NCBI GenBank assembly: GCA_030065825.1
Contig: JASJCY010000038.1
Coordinates: 1 to 38,510, forward strand
DNA: 38,510 bases
Direction: 5' to 3'
DNA from: Nostocaceae cyanobacterium
GTDB lineage: Bacteria > Cyanobacteriota > Cyanobacteriia > Cyanobacteriales > Nostocaceae
The notes under the pieces are model-generated. The model was not told the DNA's origin. It saw nothing but the letters and a program-made list of their open reading frames with translations, and made no database searches. A program made the translations under genes and the position numbers. Positions 6,615 through 14,609 of this stretch are shown in pieces. Every line of letters starts with the position of its first letter. The first letter of the stretch is position 1.

Positions 6615-9458
6615 ATGTCTGTATTTTCTCGGTTGCATAGATTTCGTGTTCCCATTTTTCTCTTTATTTTTTGTCTTATGGCAGTATTATTACATAGTAA
6701 TAAGCTGGTTGATAACCTGTTTTTAGCTGTATCTTCAGGTGTAGATAGAAACACAACGTTAACATCAAAAATAAACAGAGATTTTGTACTGACAAAAGAT
6801 GTAGGCAGGACGGTGTTAGATAATGGTCTAACCGTGCTGACAAAAGAAGTACATAATAGTCCCGTAGTTAGCTTACAGGTATGGTATAAAGTAGGTTCAC
6901 TCCAAGAAACACCAGGAATCAATGGTATTGCCCACCAATTGGAACACATAATGTTTAAAGGCACTACAAATCGTCCGATTCAATTTGGACGTTTGTTGAC
7001 TGCTTTGGGGAGTGATTGGAATGCTTTTACTAGCTATGACCAAACGGCATATTATGGAACGGTAGAAAGTAATAAATTAAAAGCGCTGCTGGAATTAGAA
7101 GCAGACAGAATGGAAAATGCCTTGATTGATGCTGAGGCATTAGCTACAGAAAAACGGGTAGTAATTTCCGAATTACAGGGTTACGAAAATAACCCAGACT
7201 ATCGTCTGAGTCGTGCTGTGATGAAAGCAGCATTTCCTAACCATCCCTACGGTTTACCTGTTGGTGGTACGAAAGCGGATGTGGAAAAGTTTCAACTACA
7301 ACAGGTAAAAGAATATTACCGTAATTACTACAGTCCGGATAATGCTGTATTGGTAATTGTTGGTGATTTCGACACGGCAAAAACTCTGAAAGATGTCAAA
7401 GAAATCTTTGGTAAAATTCCACCAAATCAGAAATCGAGGGTGGAAAAAAACAAGCATTTACCCCTGAAAAATCAGAGTGGTTCTTTATTTTCAGCTTCCT
7501 CTTCTAAAGTCATTCTCCGGGAACCAGGAGGTGCTGGACTGCTACATGGGGTATATCCCCTACCAGACGTAAATCATCCGGATATACCTGCCCTAGATGT
7601 GATGGATTATATCTTGAGCGAGGGACGGAATTCTCGTTTGCAAAGAGCATTGGTAGAATCAGGTTTAGCCAGCGAAGTTAAGACTTATGTAAACAAGATG
7701 CTTGCTGGTGGCTGGTATGAGGTAATAGTAACCGCAAATGCCAATAGTAATTTGTCTAAATTAGACTCAGTAGTTAAGGATGCGATCGCTAAAGTTGCAG
7801 CCAAAGGAGTCACCCGAGTAGAAGTTAGCCGTGCTAAGGCACAGTTAGAAGCCGAGATTATTTTAAATAACCGTGATATTACTAGTCAGGCTATGCAATT
7901 AGGTAACGATGAAATCACATCTGGTGATTATCGTTATACAGACCGCTATTTAGCAGCCATGACTGAGGTTACTGCAGCAGATGTGCAGCGTGTGGCGAAA
8001 AAGTATCTCAAAAAAGAACTGCGTACCGTCGGCTTTTTTGAACCAAATAATACCCGGACTATAGCGAGTGCTAGTATTAAATCTAACACGAAAACCCCCG
8101 CCAGAGAAAATTTATCTGCTGAGACAACATTAAATACAGCACAATTGGCTAAGTACTTACCAACCGTAGATTTCACATCAACCCCTATTACCCAGCAGTT
8201 ACCACAAAAATTTACCTTATCTAATGGTTTGCGGTTGTTACTATTACCTGATAGCAGCACTCCTACTATTACCCTGAGTGGCTATATCAAAGCAGGTAAA
8301 GAATTTGACCCAAAAAATAAAGCTGGATTGGCATCTTTGGTGGCTGATAACTTGATGAATGGTACTAAAACCAAAGATGCTTTAGATATTGCCAAAACCT
8401 TGGAAAACAGGGGAGTGACTCTCAACTTTAAAACCTATACCGAAGCATTGGAAATTCAGGGTAATAGTTTGGCGTCAGATTTACCCATACTGATGCGGAC
8501 ATTGGCAGATGTGGTTCAAAATCCCACGTTTCCTCATAAAGAGTTAGAACTGAGTCGGAAACAAGCTTTAACCAATCTCAAGCAGGAATTAGACGATCCG
8601 GCAGAAGTTGCCAGAAGAACATTTTTTCAGTCCGTATATCCAGAAAATCATCCTTTACACAACTTCCCCACTCAGAAAAGTTGGCGTCGGATTCGCCGTC
8701 AGGATGTAATTAATTTTGCCGCTACACACTATCGTCCCGAAACCACGGTATTAGTCTTGACGGGAGATTTTGCTCCCCAACAGGTACATAGCTTGATTGC
8801 TGAGGAATTTGAGAATTGGCAAGTTAACACCCCCGCACCCAAATTAGATTATCCAGATGTGCCCGTACCGGATACGGTAGTACGTGTTAACCCGGTGATT
8901 CCTGGTAAAACTCAAGCAATTACTTACATAGGAAATACTGGTATTAAACGCGAAAATCAGCAATTTTATGCTGTCTTAGTATTAAATCAGATTTTGGGTG
9001 GTGACACCATATCTAGTCGTTTGGGAGCAGAAATTCGTGATCGCCAAGGTTTGACCTATGGTATTTATAGCGATATGCAAGCAGGTAAAAATTTTGGCAT
9101 CTTTAGCATCGAGATGCAAACCGCACCAGAAGATGCCAATCAGGCGATCGCTAGCACTCGTAAACTGTTAGAAGATGTTTATACTCGTGGTGTAACTGCG
9201 GCAGAAGTGGAGACAGCAAAACAAACTCTAATTGGTAATTACAATGTTTCCCTGGCAAAACCAGAGGAATTAACATCCAAGGTTCTCTGGAATCAATTGT
9301 ATGGATTGAAGCCAAAAGAATTACGTGATTTTACTCAAAAAATCAAAAAGGTAACTTTGGAGGAGGTAAATCAAGCTGCTCGCGAACTGCTAGATCCAAA
9401 TAAAATTGTAGTAGTTACAGCTGGTTCATCTGTGTTAGCAGACAAAGGGGATGAGTAA
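6615..9458 (+). CDS. Membrane-anchored M16 family metallopeptidase, fused two-subunit form
   Basis: About 947 aa from ATG 6615; a TTG at 6603 would add four residues. A hydrophobic N-terminal segment (about residues 13-28) suggests a signal anchor or export signal. The first M16 half holds the inverted zinc motif HxxEH at 107-111 (HQLEH) with the third ligand probably E186 (VVISELQGYENNP). The second half, from about residue 510, is another M16 pair without HxxEH but with the substrate-site stretch RLGAEIRDRQGLTYGIYSD. This matches processing-protease-like proteins in which catalytic and non-catalytic subunits are fused. It is likely to degrade or process peptides in the periplasm or thylakoid lumen. 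Alone in its transcription unit. Confidence 0.92.
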   Translation: MSVFSRLHRFRVPIFLFIFCLMAVLLHSNKLVDNLFLAVSSGVDRNTTLTSKINRDFVLTKDVGRTVLDNGLTVLTKEVHNSPVVSLQVWYKVGSLQETPGINGIAHQLEHIMFKGTTNRPIQFGRLLTALGSDWNAFTSYDQTAYYGTVESNKLKALLELEADRMENALIDAEALATEKRVVISELQGYENNPDYRLSRAVMKAAFPNHPYGLPVGGTKADVEKFQLQQVKEYYRNYYSPDNAVLVIVGDFDTAKTLKDVKEIFGKIPPNQKSRVEKNKHLPLKNQSGSLFSASSSKVILREPGGAGLLHGVYPLPDVNHPDIPALDVMDYILSEGRNSRLQRALVESGLASEVKTYVNKMLAGGWYEVIVTANANSNLSKLDSVVKDAIAKVAAKGVTRVEVSRAKAQLEAEIILNNRDITSQAMQLGNDEITSGDYRYTDRYLAAMTEVTAADVQRVAKKYLKKELRTVGFFEPNNTRTIASASIKSNTKTPARENLSAETTLNTAQLAKYLPTVDFTSTPITQQLPQKFTLSNGLRLLLLPDSSTPTITLSGYIKAGKEFDPKNKAGLASLVADNLMNGTKTKDALDIAKTLENRGVTLNFKTYTEALEIQGNSLASDLPILMRTLADVVQNPTFPHKELELSRKQALTNLKQELDDPAEVARRTFFQSVYPENHPLHNFPTQKSWRRIRRQDVINFAATHYRPETTVLVLTGDFAPQQVHSLIAEEFENWQVNTPAPKLDYPDVPVPDTVVRVNPVIPGKTQAITYIGNTGIKRENQQFYAVLVLNQILGGDTISSRLGAEIRDRQGLTYGIYSDMQAGKNFGIFSIEMQTAPEDANQAIASTRKLLEDVYTRGVTAAEVETAKQTLIGNYNVSLAKPEELTSKVLWNQLYGLKPKELRDFTQKIKKVTLEEVNQAARELLDPNKIVVVTAGSSVLADKGDE

Positions 9459-9460
9459 TG

Positions 9461-9508
9461 GGTAATTGGTAATTGGTAATTGGTAATTGGTAATTGGTAA
9501 TTGGTAAA
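9461..9508. repeat. Heptanucleotide tandem repeat (GGTAATT)n
   Basis: Nearly seven perfect copies of GGTAATT directly after the M16 stop codon. It is a classic cyanobacterial STRR. Confidence 0.95.
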
Positions 9509-9544
9509 AGAGTGTGTGGCAGAAATTGCTTTGTTCATCAATAA

Positions 9545-9633
9545 AGAGGGTGTTTATAAATAAAAGAAACCGGGTTTGGGATAGGTGGAGAAGCGAGAAT
9601 TTGAGTATGTATACCAAAACAAACCCGGTTTCT
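9545..9633. repeat. GAAACCGGGTTT-type palindromic element
   Basis: Arms AGAAACCGGGTTT (9565-9577) and AAACCCGGTTTCT (9621-9633) are perfect inverted repeats. The element, including the flank AGAGGGTGTTTATAAATAAA, recurs in inverse orientation at 17894-17981. Both copies sit just after a gene, so a terminator role is possible. Confidence 0.75.
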
Positions 9634-9809
9634 ATACCCTCTAAGGGAATAGGAAAAAATAAATTATCTCATTTGTAGGGGTGCGGTTTCCTCGCCCCTA
9701 TAAATGGTATGATCGAAGACCAAAGAATTTACAATTGGGATATTTTTTTATTTGCAAGTCCCTAAACAACAGAAACCTGGTTGCTTGATAGTTGTGGAGG
9801 AAGAGAATA

Positions 9810-10316
9810 ATGATTCATTTAATTCTTAAAAAGAATAATCACAAAAATAATCACAAATCACTACAAACTATCTCAACAATTTTGGCGTTGTTGCTGTGCT
9901 GCTTTTTGTTTGGTGCTACTCCTGCAATGGCTGGGGATACCTCAGGTAATATGTTGAAGCAAGCAGCAATAGAAAAGACTGTTTCCCTAGGTAATAGCAC
10001 TGGAGAGTTGCAATTTGAACCAAATCGTCTAGAATTTTTGACTGGTAACCGTTATAAACTCCACCTAACAAATCCTAGTCCCCAGAAGCACTATTTTACT
10101 GCTAAGAATTTTGCTGATGCTATTTGGACACAAAAAGTCGAAGCTGGCAATGTGGAGGTAAAAGGGGCAATTCACGAACTAGAATTAAAGCCAAATGCGG
10201 AAGCAGATTGGGTGTTTGTACCCATGAAACCAGGAAACTATGAATTACATTGTTCTATTGCAGGACATAAAGAAGCGGGAATGGTTGGGGAAATAGCTGT
10301 AGTTACTGGGAAGTAA
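9810..10316 (+). CDS. Exported cupredoxin-domain (plastocyanin-like) copper protein
   Basis: 168 aa. A signal peptide (hydrophobic 20-37, cleavage after AMA near residue 41) sends it to the lumen or periplasm. The cupredoxin domain keeps a type 1 copper set: H94 (SPQKHYFTA), then C148, H153 and M158 (LHCSIAGHKEAGM). The spacing Cys-x4-His-x4-Met is longer than the Cys-x2-His of plastocyanin itself and resembles other blue-copper proteins, so petE is not assigned. ATG 9810 is supported by GGAGG at 9796-9800. A role in electron transfer or copper handling is inferred from the fold only. Confidence 0.85.
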   Translation: MIHLILKKNNHKNNHKSLQTISTILALLLCCFLFGATPAMAGDTSGNMLKQAAIEKTVSLGNSTGELQFEPNRLEFLTGNRYKLHLTNPSPQKHYFTAKNFADAIWTQKVEAGNVEVKGAIHELELKPNAEADWVFVPMKPGNYELHCSIAGHKEAGMVGEIAVVTGK

Positions 10317-10399
10317 AAAAATAACAATAATTAAGGGAACAGCAAAAAATAAATTATCCAGCAAGGGTAAAGCATCCACAACCTCTCGGTGTATGGTAG

Positions 10400-10455
10400 G
10401 GGCACGGCATCCATAATCTCTCAGTATATAGAGTAAGCTTAGAGATGCCGTGCCC
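10400..10455. terminator. Inverted repeat after the cupredoxin gene
   Basis: GGGCACGGCAT at 10400-10410 pairs perfectly with ATGCCGTGCCC at 10445-10455 across a 34 nt loop. It looks like a dispersed palindromic repeat that could also end transcription before the next gene. Confidence 0.5.
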
Positions 10456-10484
10456 ATAGTTACCCAGGTTATGGTTTCAATAAC

Positions 10485-11213
10485 ATGAAAAAATGGTATA
10501 AACAAGACCTAGCCTATATCCATGATACTGGTTTTAGAGACTACGCTCTCAAATCTGCCCCTGGGATATTAGAGATTCTGCACCTGAACAAAATATATGA
10601 GGGTTTGATAGTAGACTTGGGTTGTGGAAGTGGACTGTTAGCACAGGAGTTTATTAAAGCGAATTATCATGTTTTTGGGGTTGATATCTCGCAATCAATG
10701 ATTGATATTGCCCGTAAACGCGTCCCAAATGCTCAATTTTTAGTGGAGTCGCTTTTCCAAGTAGAAATTCCCTCCTGTAATGCTGTTGTATCCATCGGTG
10801 AATGTTTGAACTACCTATTTGATACAAACAACGATAAACAAGCCTTGGTGAACCTTTTCCACCGCATACACCAAGCTTTAGCACCAGGGGGTGTATTTAT
10901 CTTTGACATTGCAGAATCTGGACAGGTAAGCAATGGAATCAGCAAACATTTTACTGAGGGAGAAAATTGGATTGTACTGGTGGAAAAACAAGAAGATATT
11001 CAAGCAAAAATATTAACTCGTCGGATTATTACCCTTCGTCAAGTTGGAGAACATTACAGACGAGATGATGAAATACACTATCTGCGGTTATACGAACGGA
11101 CAGAGATTGCAAAAGAACTTCTGCAAATAGGTTTCCAAGTAAAAATTATGAATAATTACGGACAGTTTAATCTTCCCAAGGCTCATGCAGCATTTATAGC
11201 GCTTTTCAGTTGA
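10485..11213 (+). CDS. Class I SAM-dependent methyltransferase
   Basis: 242 aa. Motif I VDLGCGSG lies at 43-50, the acidic end of strand 2 at GVDISQSM, and motif III-like GVFIFDIAESG in the middle, giving a Rossmann methyltransferase of the ubiE/methyltransf_25 type. The substrate is unknown. Odd feature: the last residues (FIALFS) and the TGA stop at 11211-11213 lie inside the left terminal repeat of a 157 bp MITE, so the present C terminus seems partly built by the insertion. Confidence 0.88.
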   Translation: MKKWYKQDLAYIHDTGFRDYALKSAPGILEILHLNKIYEGLIVDLGCGSGLLAQEFIKANYHVFGVDISQSMIDIARKRVPNAQFLVESLFQVEIPSCNAVVSIGECLNYLFDTNNDKQALVNLFHRIHQALAPGGVFIFDIAESGQVSNGISKHFTEGENWIVLVEKQEDIQAKILTRRIITLRQVGEHYRRDDEIHYLRLYERTEIAKELLQIGFQVKIMNNYGQFNLPKAHAAFIALFS

Positions 11214-11351
11214 GTGAAGTACACAATAAACCTCACCCCTTCCCCTCTCCTTACTATAGACACGAAGTGGCTTCCCGTAGGGTAGGAGAGGGGTGCCTTT
11301 AGCCGGGGTGAGGTGAGTGTCTGTATTGCACAAAGCGTGAAAACCGCTATA
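11195..11351. mobile_element. MITE family with TATAGCG ends
   Basis: 157 bp with terminal inverted repeats TATAGCGCTTTTCA (11195-11208) and TGAAAACCGCTATA (11338-11351), 13 of 14 matching. The interior is a near-palindrome (CCTCACCCC...GGGGTGAGG with CTCTCC...GGAGAG inside) that is shared in part with 21185-21260. A single isolated end recurs at 23394-23417. It overlaps the end of the methyltransferase gene. Confidence 0.75.
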
Positions 11352-11387
11352 TTGCGACTAAACCTAGATGAAGTTTTTCCCATTCTG

Positions 11388-11771
11388 CCAGAAACCAGGT
11401 TGATTGGGAAGATTGACCTGTAAAAACCCGAATTTTTGATTCATAAACCCACCAGAAACCAGGTTTATTAGGAAGATTGACCTGTAAAAACCCGAATTTT
11501 TGATTCATAAACCCACCAGAAACCGGGTTTATTAGGAAGATTGACCTGTAAAAACCCGAATTTTTCATTCATAAACCCACCAGAAACCAGGTTGATTGGG
11601 AAGATTGACCTGTAAAAACCCGAATTTTTGATTCATAAACCCACCAGAAACCAGGTTTATTAGGAAGATTGACCTGTAAAAACCCGAATTTTTCATTCAT
11701 AAATCTACCAGAAACCGGGTTTATTAGGAAGATTGACCTGTAAAAACCCGAATTTTTCATTCATAAACCCG
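11388..11771. repeat. Satellite: six tandem 64 bp units with a 192 bp higher-order period
   Basis: Units begin with CCAGAAACC at 11388, 11452, 11516, 11580, 11644 and 11708, exactly 64 bp apart. Variant positions (GGTTGATTGGG in units 1 and 4, AGGTTTATTAGG in 2 and 5, GGGTTTATTAGG in 3 and 6) give the order A-B-C-A-B-C, so three units were duplicated together. Single diverged relatives in the opposite orientation lie inside the elements at 23117-23236 and 32949-33146. Because 192 is a multiple of 3, open frames on the - strand are by-products. No gene is seen up to 12003. Confidence 0.95.
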
Positions 11772-12003
11772 GTTTCTCTGTGTACCTGGATCAGCTATAA
11801 CAGCCTCAAACGCTAAAACTACTTCACAGCAAGCATTTCATTTTTGACTTTTAACTTACCCTCTGGGTATCTATGACTTTTGATTTTACTATATGCCCTA
11901 TACCCGAAAATAGGTTAAGTTAAAGATATAGATACAGTTTCTCAATTAGACTAGAATAACCTTAAATTTTAAACGATAAAGCCCAAGGAATTATTAATTT
12001 CCC

Positions 12004-12831
12004 ATGAACATCCTCAGCAATCTGCTTTCTCAGCCAGTTCAAGATAATCGTCCCAAAAGACAACGTCGAGGCATTGAAATAAAATCTTCGCGTGAAATTG
12101 ATATTATGCGACAATCAGCAAAGATTGTCGCCACTGTCCTCAAGGAAATTTCCGAACTGGTACAGCCAGGAATGACAACTGCTGACTTGGATGCTCATGC
12201 GGAAAAACGTATCCGGGAAATGGGTGCAACTCCCAGCTTTAAGGGATATCACGGTTTTCCTGGTTCGATATGTTCCAGTATTAACAATGAAGTGGTGCAT
12301 GGTATTCCCAGCAAAAAGAAAGTCATCCGCACCGGAGATGTATTAAAAGTAGATACTGGTGCATTTTTTCAGGGTTTTCACGGTGATTCCTGTATTACCA
12401 TTGCTGTGGGTGAAGTGACCCCAGAAGCAGCAAAATTGATTCGTGTGGCGGAAGAAAGCCTCTATAAAGGCATTGAACAGGTGAAAGCTGGTAATTACCT
12501 CATGGACATTGCAGGAGCCATAGAAGACCATGTAAAGGCAAATGGCTTTAGCGTTGTTGAAGATTTTACTGGACACGGGGTTGGTCGCAATTTACACGAA
12601 GAACCTTCTGTTTTCAACTTCCGCACCAAGGAAATGCCTAATGTGAAATTGCGTGCGGGGATGACTTTGGCAATTGAACCAATTTTAAATGAGGGTTCTA
12701 GGTTTACTAAGACATTATCTGACCGTTGGACAGCAGTAACGGTGGATAATTCTTTGTCTGCCCAGTTTGAGCATACCGTATTGGTGACAAACACTGGTTA
12801 TGAGATTTTGACAGATAGAACAAAAATTTAA
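12004..12831 (+). CDS. map: Methionine aminopeptidase, type I
   Basis: 275 aa, removes the initiator methionine from new proteins. All five metal ligands of the pita-bread fold are present: D117 (KVDTGA), D128 (FHGDSC), H191 (TGHGVG), E225 (AIEPI) and E256 (FEHTV), plus the substrate histidine H99 (VVHGIP). A basic N-terminal extension of about 30 residues ([11 protein letters not shown]) precedes the catalytic domain. The gene stands alone; an inverted repeat 10 bp after the stop is a likely terminator. Confidence 0.97.
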   Translation: MNILSNLLSQPVQDNRPKRQRRGIEIKSSREIDIMRQSAKIVATVLKEISELVQPGMTTADLDAHAEKRIREMGATPSFKGYHGFPGSICSSINNEVVHGIPSKKKVIRTGDVLKVDTGAFFQGFHGDSCITIAVGEVTPEAAKLIRVAEESLYKGIEQVKAGNYLMDIAGAIEDHVKANGFSVVEDFTGHGVGRNLHEEPSVFNFRTKEMPNVKLRAGMTLAIEPILNEGSRFTKTLSDRWTAVTVDNSLSAQFEHTVLVTNTGYEILTDRTKI

Positions 12832-12841
12832 CATTGTTCTG

Positions 12842-12908
12842 AGAAACCGGGTTTATTTGGCTAAAATATCCAAAATTTTTGTAGTTAGTTGGGAAAAACC
12901 CGGTTTCT
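12842..12908. terminator. GAAACCGGGTTT inverted repeat after map
   Basis: Arms AGAAACCGGGTTT (12842-12854) and AAACCCGGTTTCT (12896-12908) form a perfect 13 bp stem. It belongs to the same repeat family as 9565-9633 and 17894-17961 and lies 10 bp beyond the map stop, so it may terminate transcription. Confidence 0.6.
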
Positions 12909-12976
12909 TACCAGTTAATAATCAGCGAAATCGGATTAAACTACTCCCCTCCCGCTAGAAGATTATCGAATTGAGT

Positions 12977-13103
12977 GAGAAGGGGAAGAGTGGGAAGAGT
13001 GGGAAGAGTGGGAAGAGGGGAAGAGTGGGAAGAGTGGGAAGAGTGGGAAGAGTGGGAAGAGGGGGAAGAGGGGGAAGAGTGGGAAGAGTGGGAAGAGGGG
13101 GAG
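12977..13103. repeat. Nonanucleotide tandem repeat (GGGAAGAGT)n
   Basis: About 14 units of GGGAAGAGT with occasional G-run variants, directly upstream of the Uma2 gene. The C/T-rich opposite strand is open but codes only for PTLPTLP repeats and is not a gene. Confidence 0.95.
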
Positions 13104-13142
13104 TAACCATAACTGTTAAGTAATGTAACAGGAGTGATCGCC

Positions 13143-13697
13143 GTGACTCTAACAATTGCAAAATGGGCAGTAGAAGACTACCATGGCATGATTGCAGCTG
13201 GGATTTTAGATGAGCGACATGTGGAGTTACTCAATGGAGAAATTGTGGAAATGCCTCCTGAAGGGGAAGCTCACGCTTATTCTAGTGATGAAGCTGGAGA
13301 GTATTTGATATATTTATTGGGAGATCGTGCCAAAGTTCGACAAGCAAAACCCATTACACTACTAGAAAGTAATTCTGAACCTGAACCCGATATTGCCATT
13401 GTTCAACGTTTGGGACGAGATTACCGAGAACATCACCCCTATCGAGAAAATGTCTTTTGGCTGATTGAATACTCAAACTCTAGTTTAAGTAAAGACTTGG
13501 AAGTTAAAACCAAGATTTATGCTCAAGCAGGTATTCCAGAATATTGGGTAATCAATTTGCGAAGGATGGAACTAATTGTGTTTAGAGTTCCTAGGGATGA
13601 CGGTTATGATTCCCAAGAAACTTTGACTGGGGGTGATATTAAACCATTAGCATTTCCCGATCTTGCAGTTTCAATTGCACGATTGTTGGGAGGTTAG
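13143..13697 (+). CDS. Uma2 family endonuclease-like protein (DUF820)
   Basis: 184 aa with the PD-(D/E)xK core typical of this family, which is greatly expanded in cyanobacteria: LLNGEIVEM near residue 30, EPDIAIVQ at 81-88, WLIEYSNSSL at 107-115 and KTKIYAQAGIPEYWVI at 122-137. GTG 13143 is chosen: AGGA lies about 9 nt upstream and MTLTIAKWAVEDYH matches usual N termini. A GTG at 13134 would add three residues. The true role of Uma2 proteins is unknown; a transposon-linked nuclease has been suggested. Confidence 0.9.
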   Translation: MTLTIAKWAVEDYHGMIAAGILDERHVELLNGEIVEMPPEGEAHAYSSDEAGEYLIYLLGDRAKVRQAKPITLLESNSEPEPDIAIVQRLGRDYREHHPYRENVFWLIEYSNSSLSKDLEVKTKIYAQAGIPEYWVINLRRMELIVFRVPRDDGYDSQETLTGGDIKPLAFPDLAVSIARLLGG

Positions 13698-13747
13698 AAG
13701 GCTTAGGTAAATTTTACCACTTTTCATTCTTTTTTTCATTCTTGAAT

Positions 13748-13880
13748 CTATCCGCGATCGCGATTTCCACTCTCTGCATCAACTTCTCTAGATGCTTTCC
13801 TGTAAGCTGCTTCTAATTCTTTCTCCCGTAATAACTTTAAAGCTTTCTCAATTACTTGAGATCGAGATTTACACCCTTTA
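13748..13880 (-). pseudogene. C-terminal relic of a ribbon-helix-helix antitoxin, cut by a MITE
   Basis: Reading leftward, the frame gives KGCKSRSQVIEKALKLLREKELEAAYRKASREVDAESGNRDRG, which looks like the second helix and tail of a CopG/ParD-type antitoxin. The N-terminal strand expected before KGCKSRS is replaced by the MITE at 13881-13972, and no intact upstream half follows on its far side. No toxin gene is adjacent. The frame remains open through the MITE up to 13951, but those residues are transposon sequence. Confidence 0.6.
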
Positions 13881-13972
13881 AACATCTGGTGGAAAAGAAT
13901 GTTCCAGACGTTGCATTGCAACGTCTGGAACAAGGGTTTTGGGCAAAGCATATTTAATTTTCACCAGATGTC
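13881..13972. mobile_element. MITE family ACATCTGGTG, copy with core palindrome A
   Basis: 92 bp with ends AACATCTGGTGGAAAA and TTTTCACCAGATGTC. The interior holds a perfect 33 bp palindrome at 13900-13932 (arm TGTTCCAGACGTTGCA). The same framework, reverse-oriented and with an unrelated palindrome, is at 33023-33110. Left flank TA; right flank TT. Confidence 0.8.
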
Positions 13973-14000
13973 TTTTGGCTATTTGATAATTCTCAATAAA

Positions 14001-14480
14001 TGTGATTTAAACCATATAATGACCAAATTTTGAATCATATCTTGACCAAAACTTAACCTAATTTCAAAGGTTTCAGTCAATCTTTAAGTTAGTGCTATGA
14101 ACCAAATAATGACCGCAAGTCTTAAAATTACATCATAACGTGACCAAAAATTTAATTTACTAGCTGTTCAAAAAGCGAGTATTTAGACCCTTGAAAATAA
14201 AGTTAAATTTTCAATTTTCGGACAAGATATGGTTTAAAATGACCAGCTTATGGTTCAAAATCGTTTTCAGTTCTTAAATCGAGAAATTAGACCTTCACTA
14301 CATACTTCGTTTTCATTGTTATACCTATTTTTTAATACTAATTAACTATAAAACCTGGCATTGTTACTATACTTAAGTCTTGAGGTTTTAAACTCTATTT
14401 ATAAAGAGCGAAGCATATATTGTCCTATTGGACTTTGAAGCATATCGTGACCATTTGGCAATTTTATGGTTTAAATCACA
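14001..14480. mobile_element. Gene-less 480 bp transposon with Tn7-like ends (non-autonomous)
   Basis: Perfect 16 bp terminal inverted repeats TGTGATTTAAACCATA (14001-14016) and TATGGTTTAAATCACA (14465-14480), starting TG and ending CA. The 5 bp ATAAA directly flanks both sides (13996-14000 and 14481-14485), a target duplication. Inside are repeated sites of the form AACCATATAATGACC at about 14009, 14032, 14099 and 14129, with related inverted sites at 14221-14260 and further sites at 14411 and 14438. No reading frame of note. Repeated binding-site-like motifs near both ends plus a 5 bp duplication are the hallmark of Tn7-like (TnsB) elements; the family is inferred. Confidence 0.8.
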
Positions 14481-14609
14481 ATAAACTGTACTAGGAATGA
14501 TGGTAAGTAAATAGATATTTTTTGTACTTCCATGGTCTTAAAATTTGGTAGGAATAAGCCTTCCTACCAAATTTTAAGCTATCTAATTATATTTTGTACT
14601 TTTTATCTA

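Noticed and set aside
11347-11760. Two similar open frames on the - strand (starting MKNSGFYRSIF) within the satellite
   Set aside because: They arise because three 64 bp units equal 192 bp, a multiple of 3. They have no ribosome-binding site and follow the repeat period exactly.
11388-11771. Possible CRISPR array (regular 64 bp period)
   Set aside because: The whole unit is conserved with no variable spacers, so it is a tandem satellite.
12955-13161. Pro/Leu/Thr-rich open frame on the - strand
   Set aside because: It is the opposite strand of the GGGAAGAGT tandem repeat.
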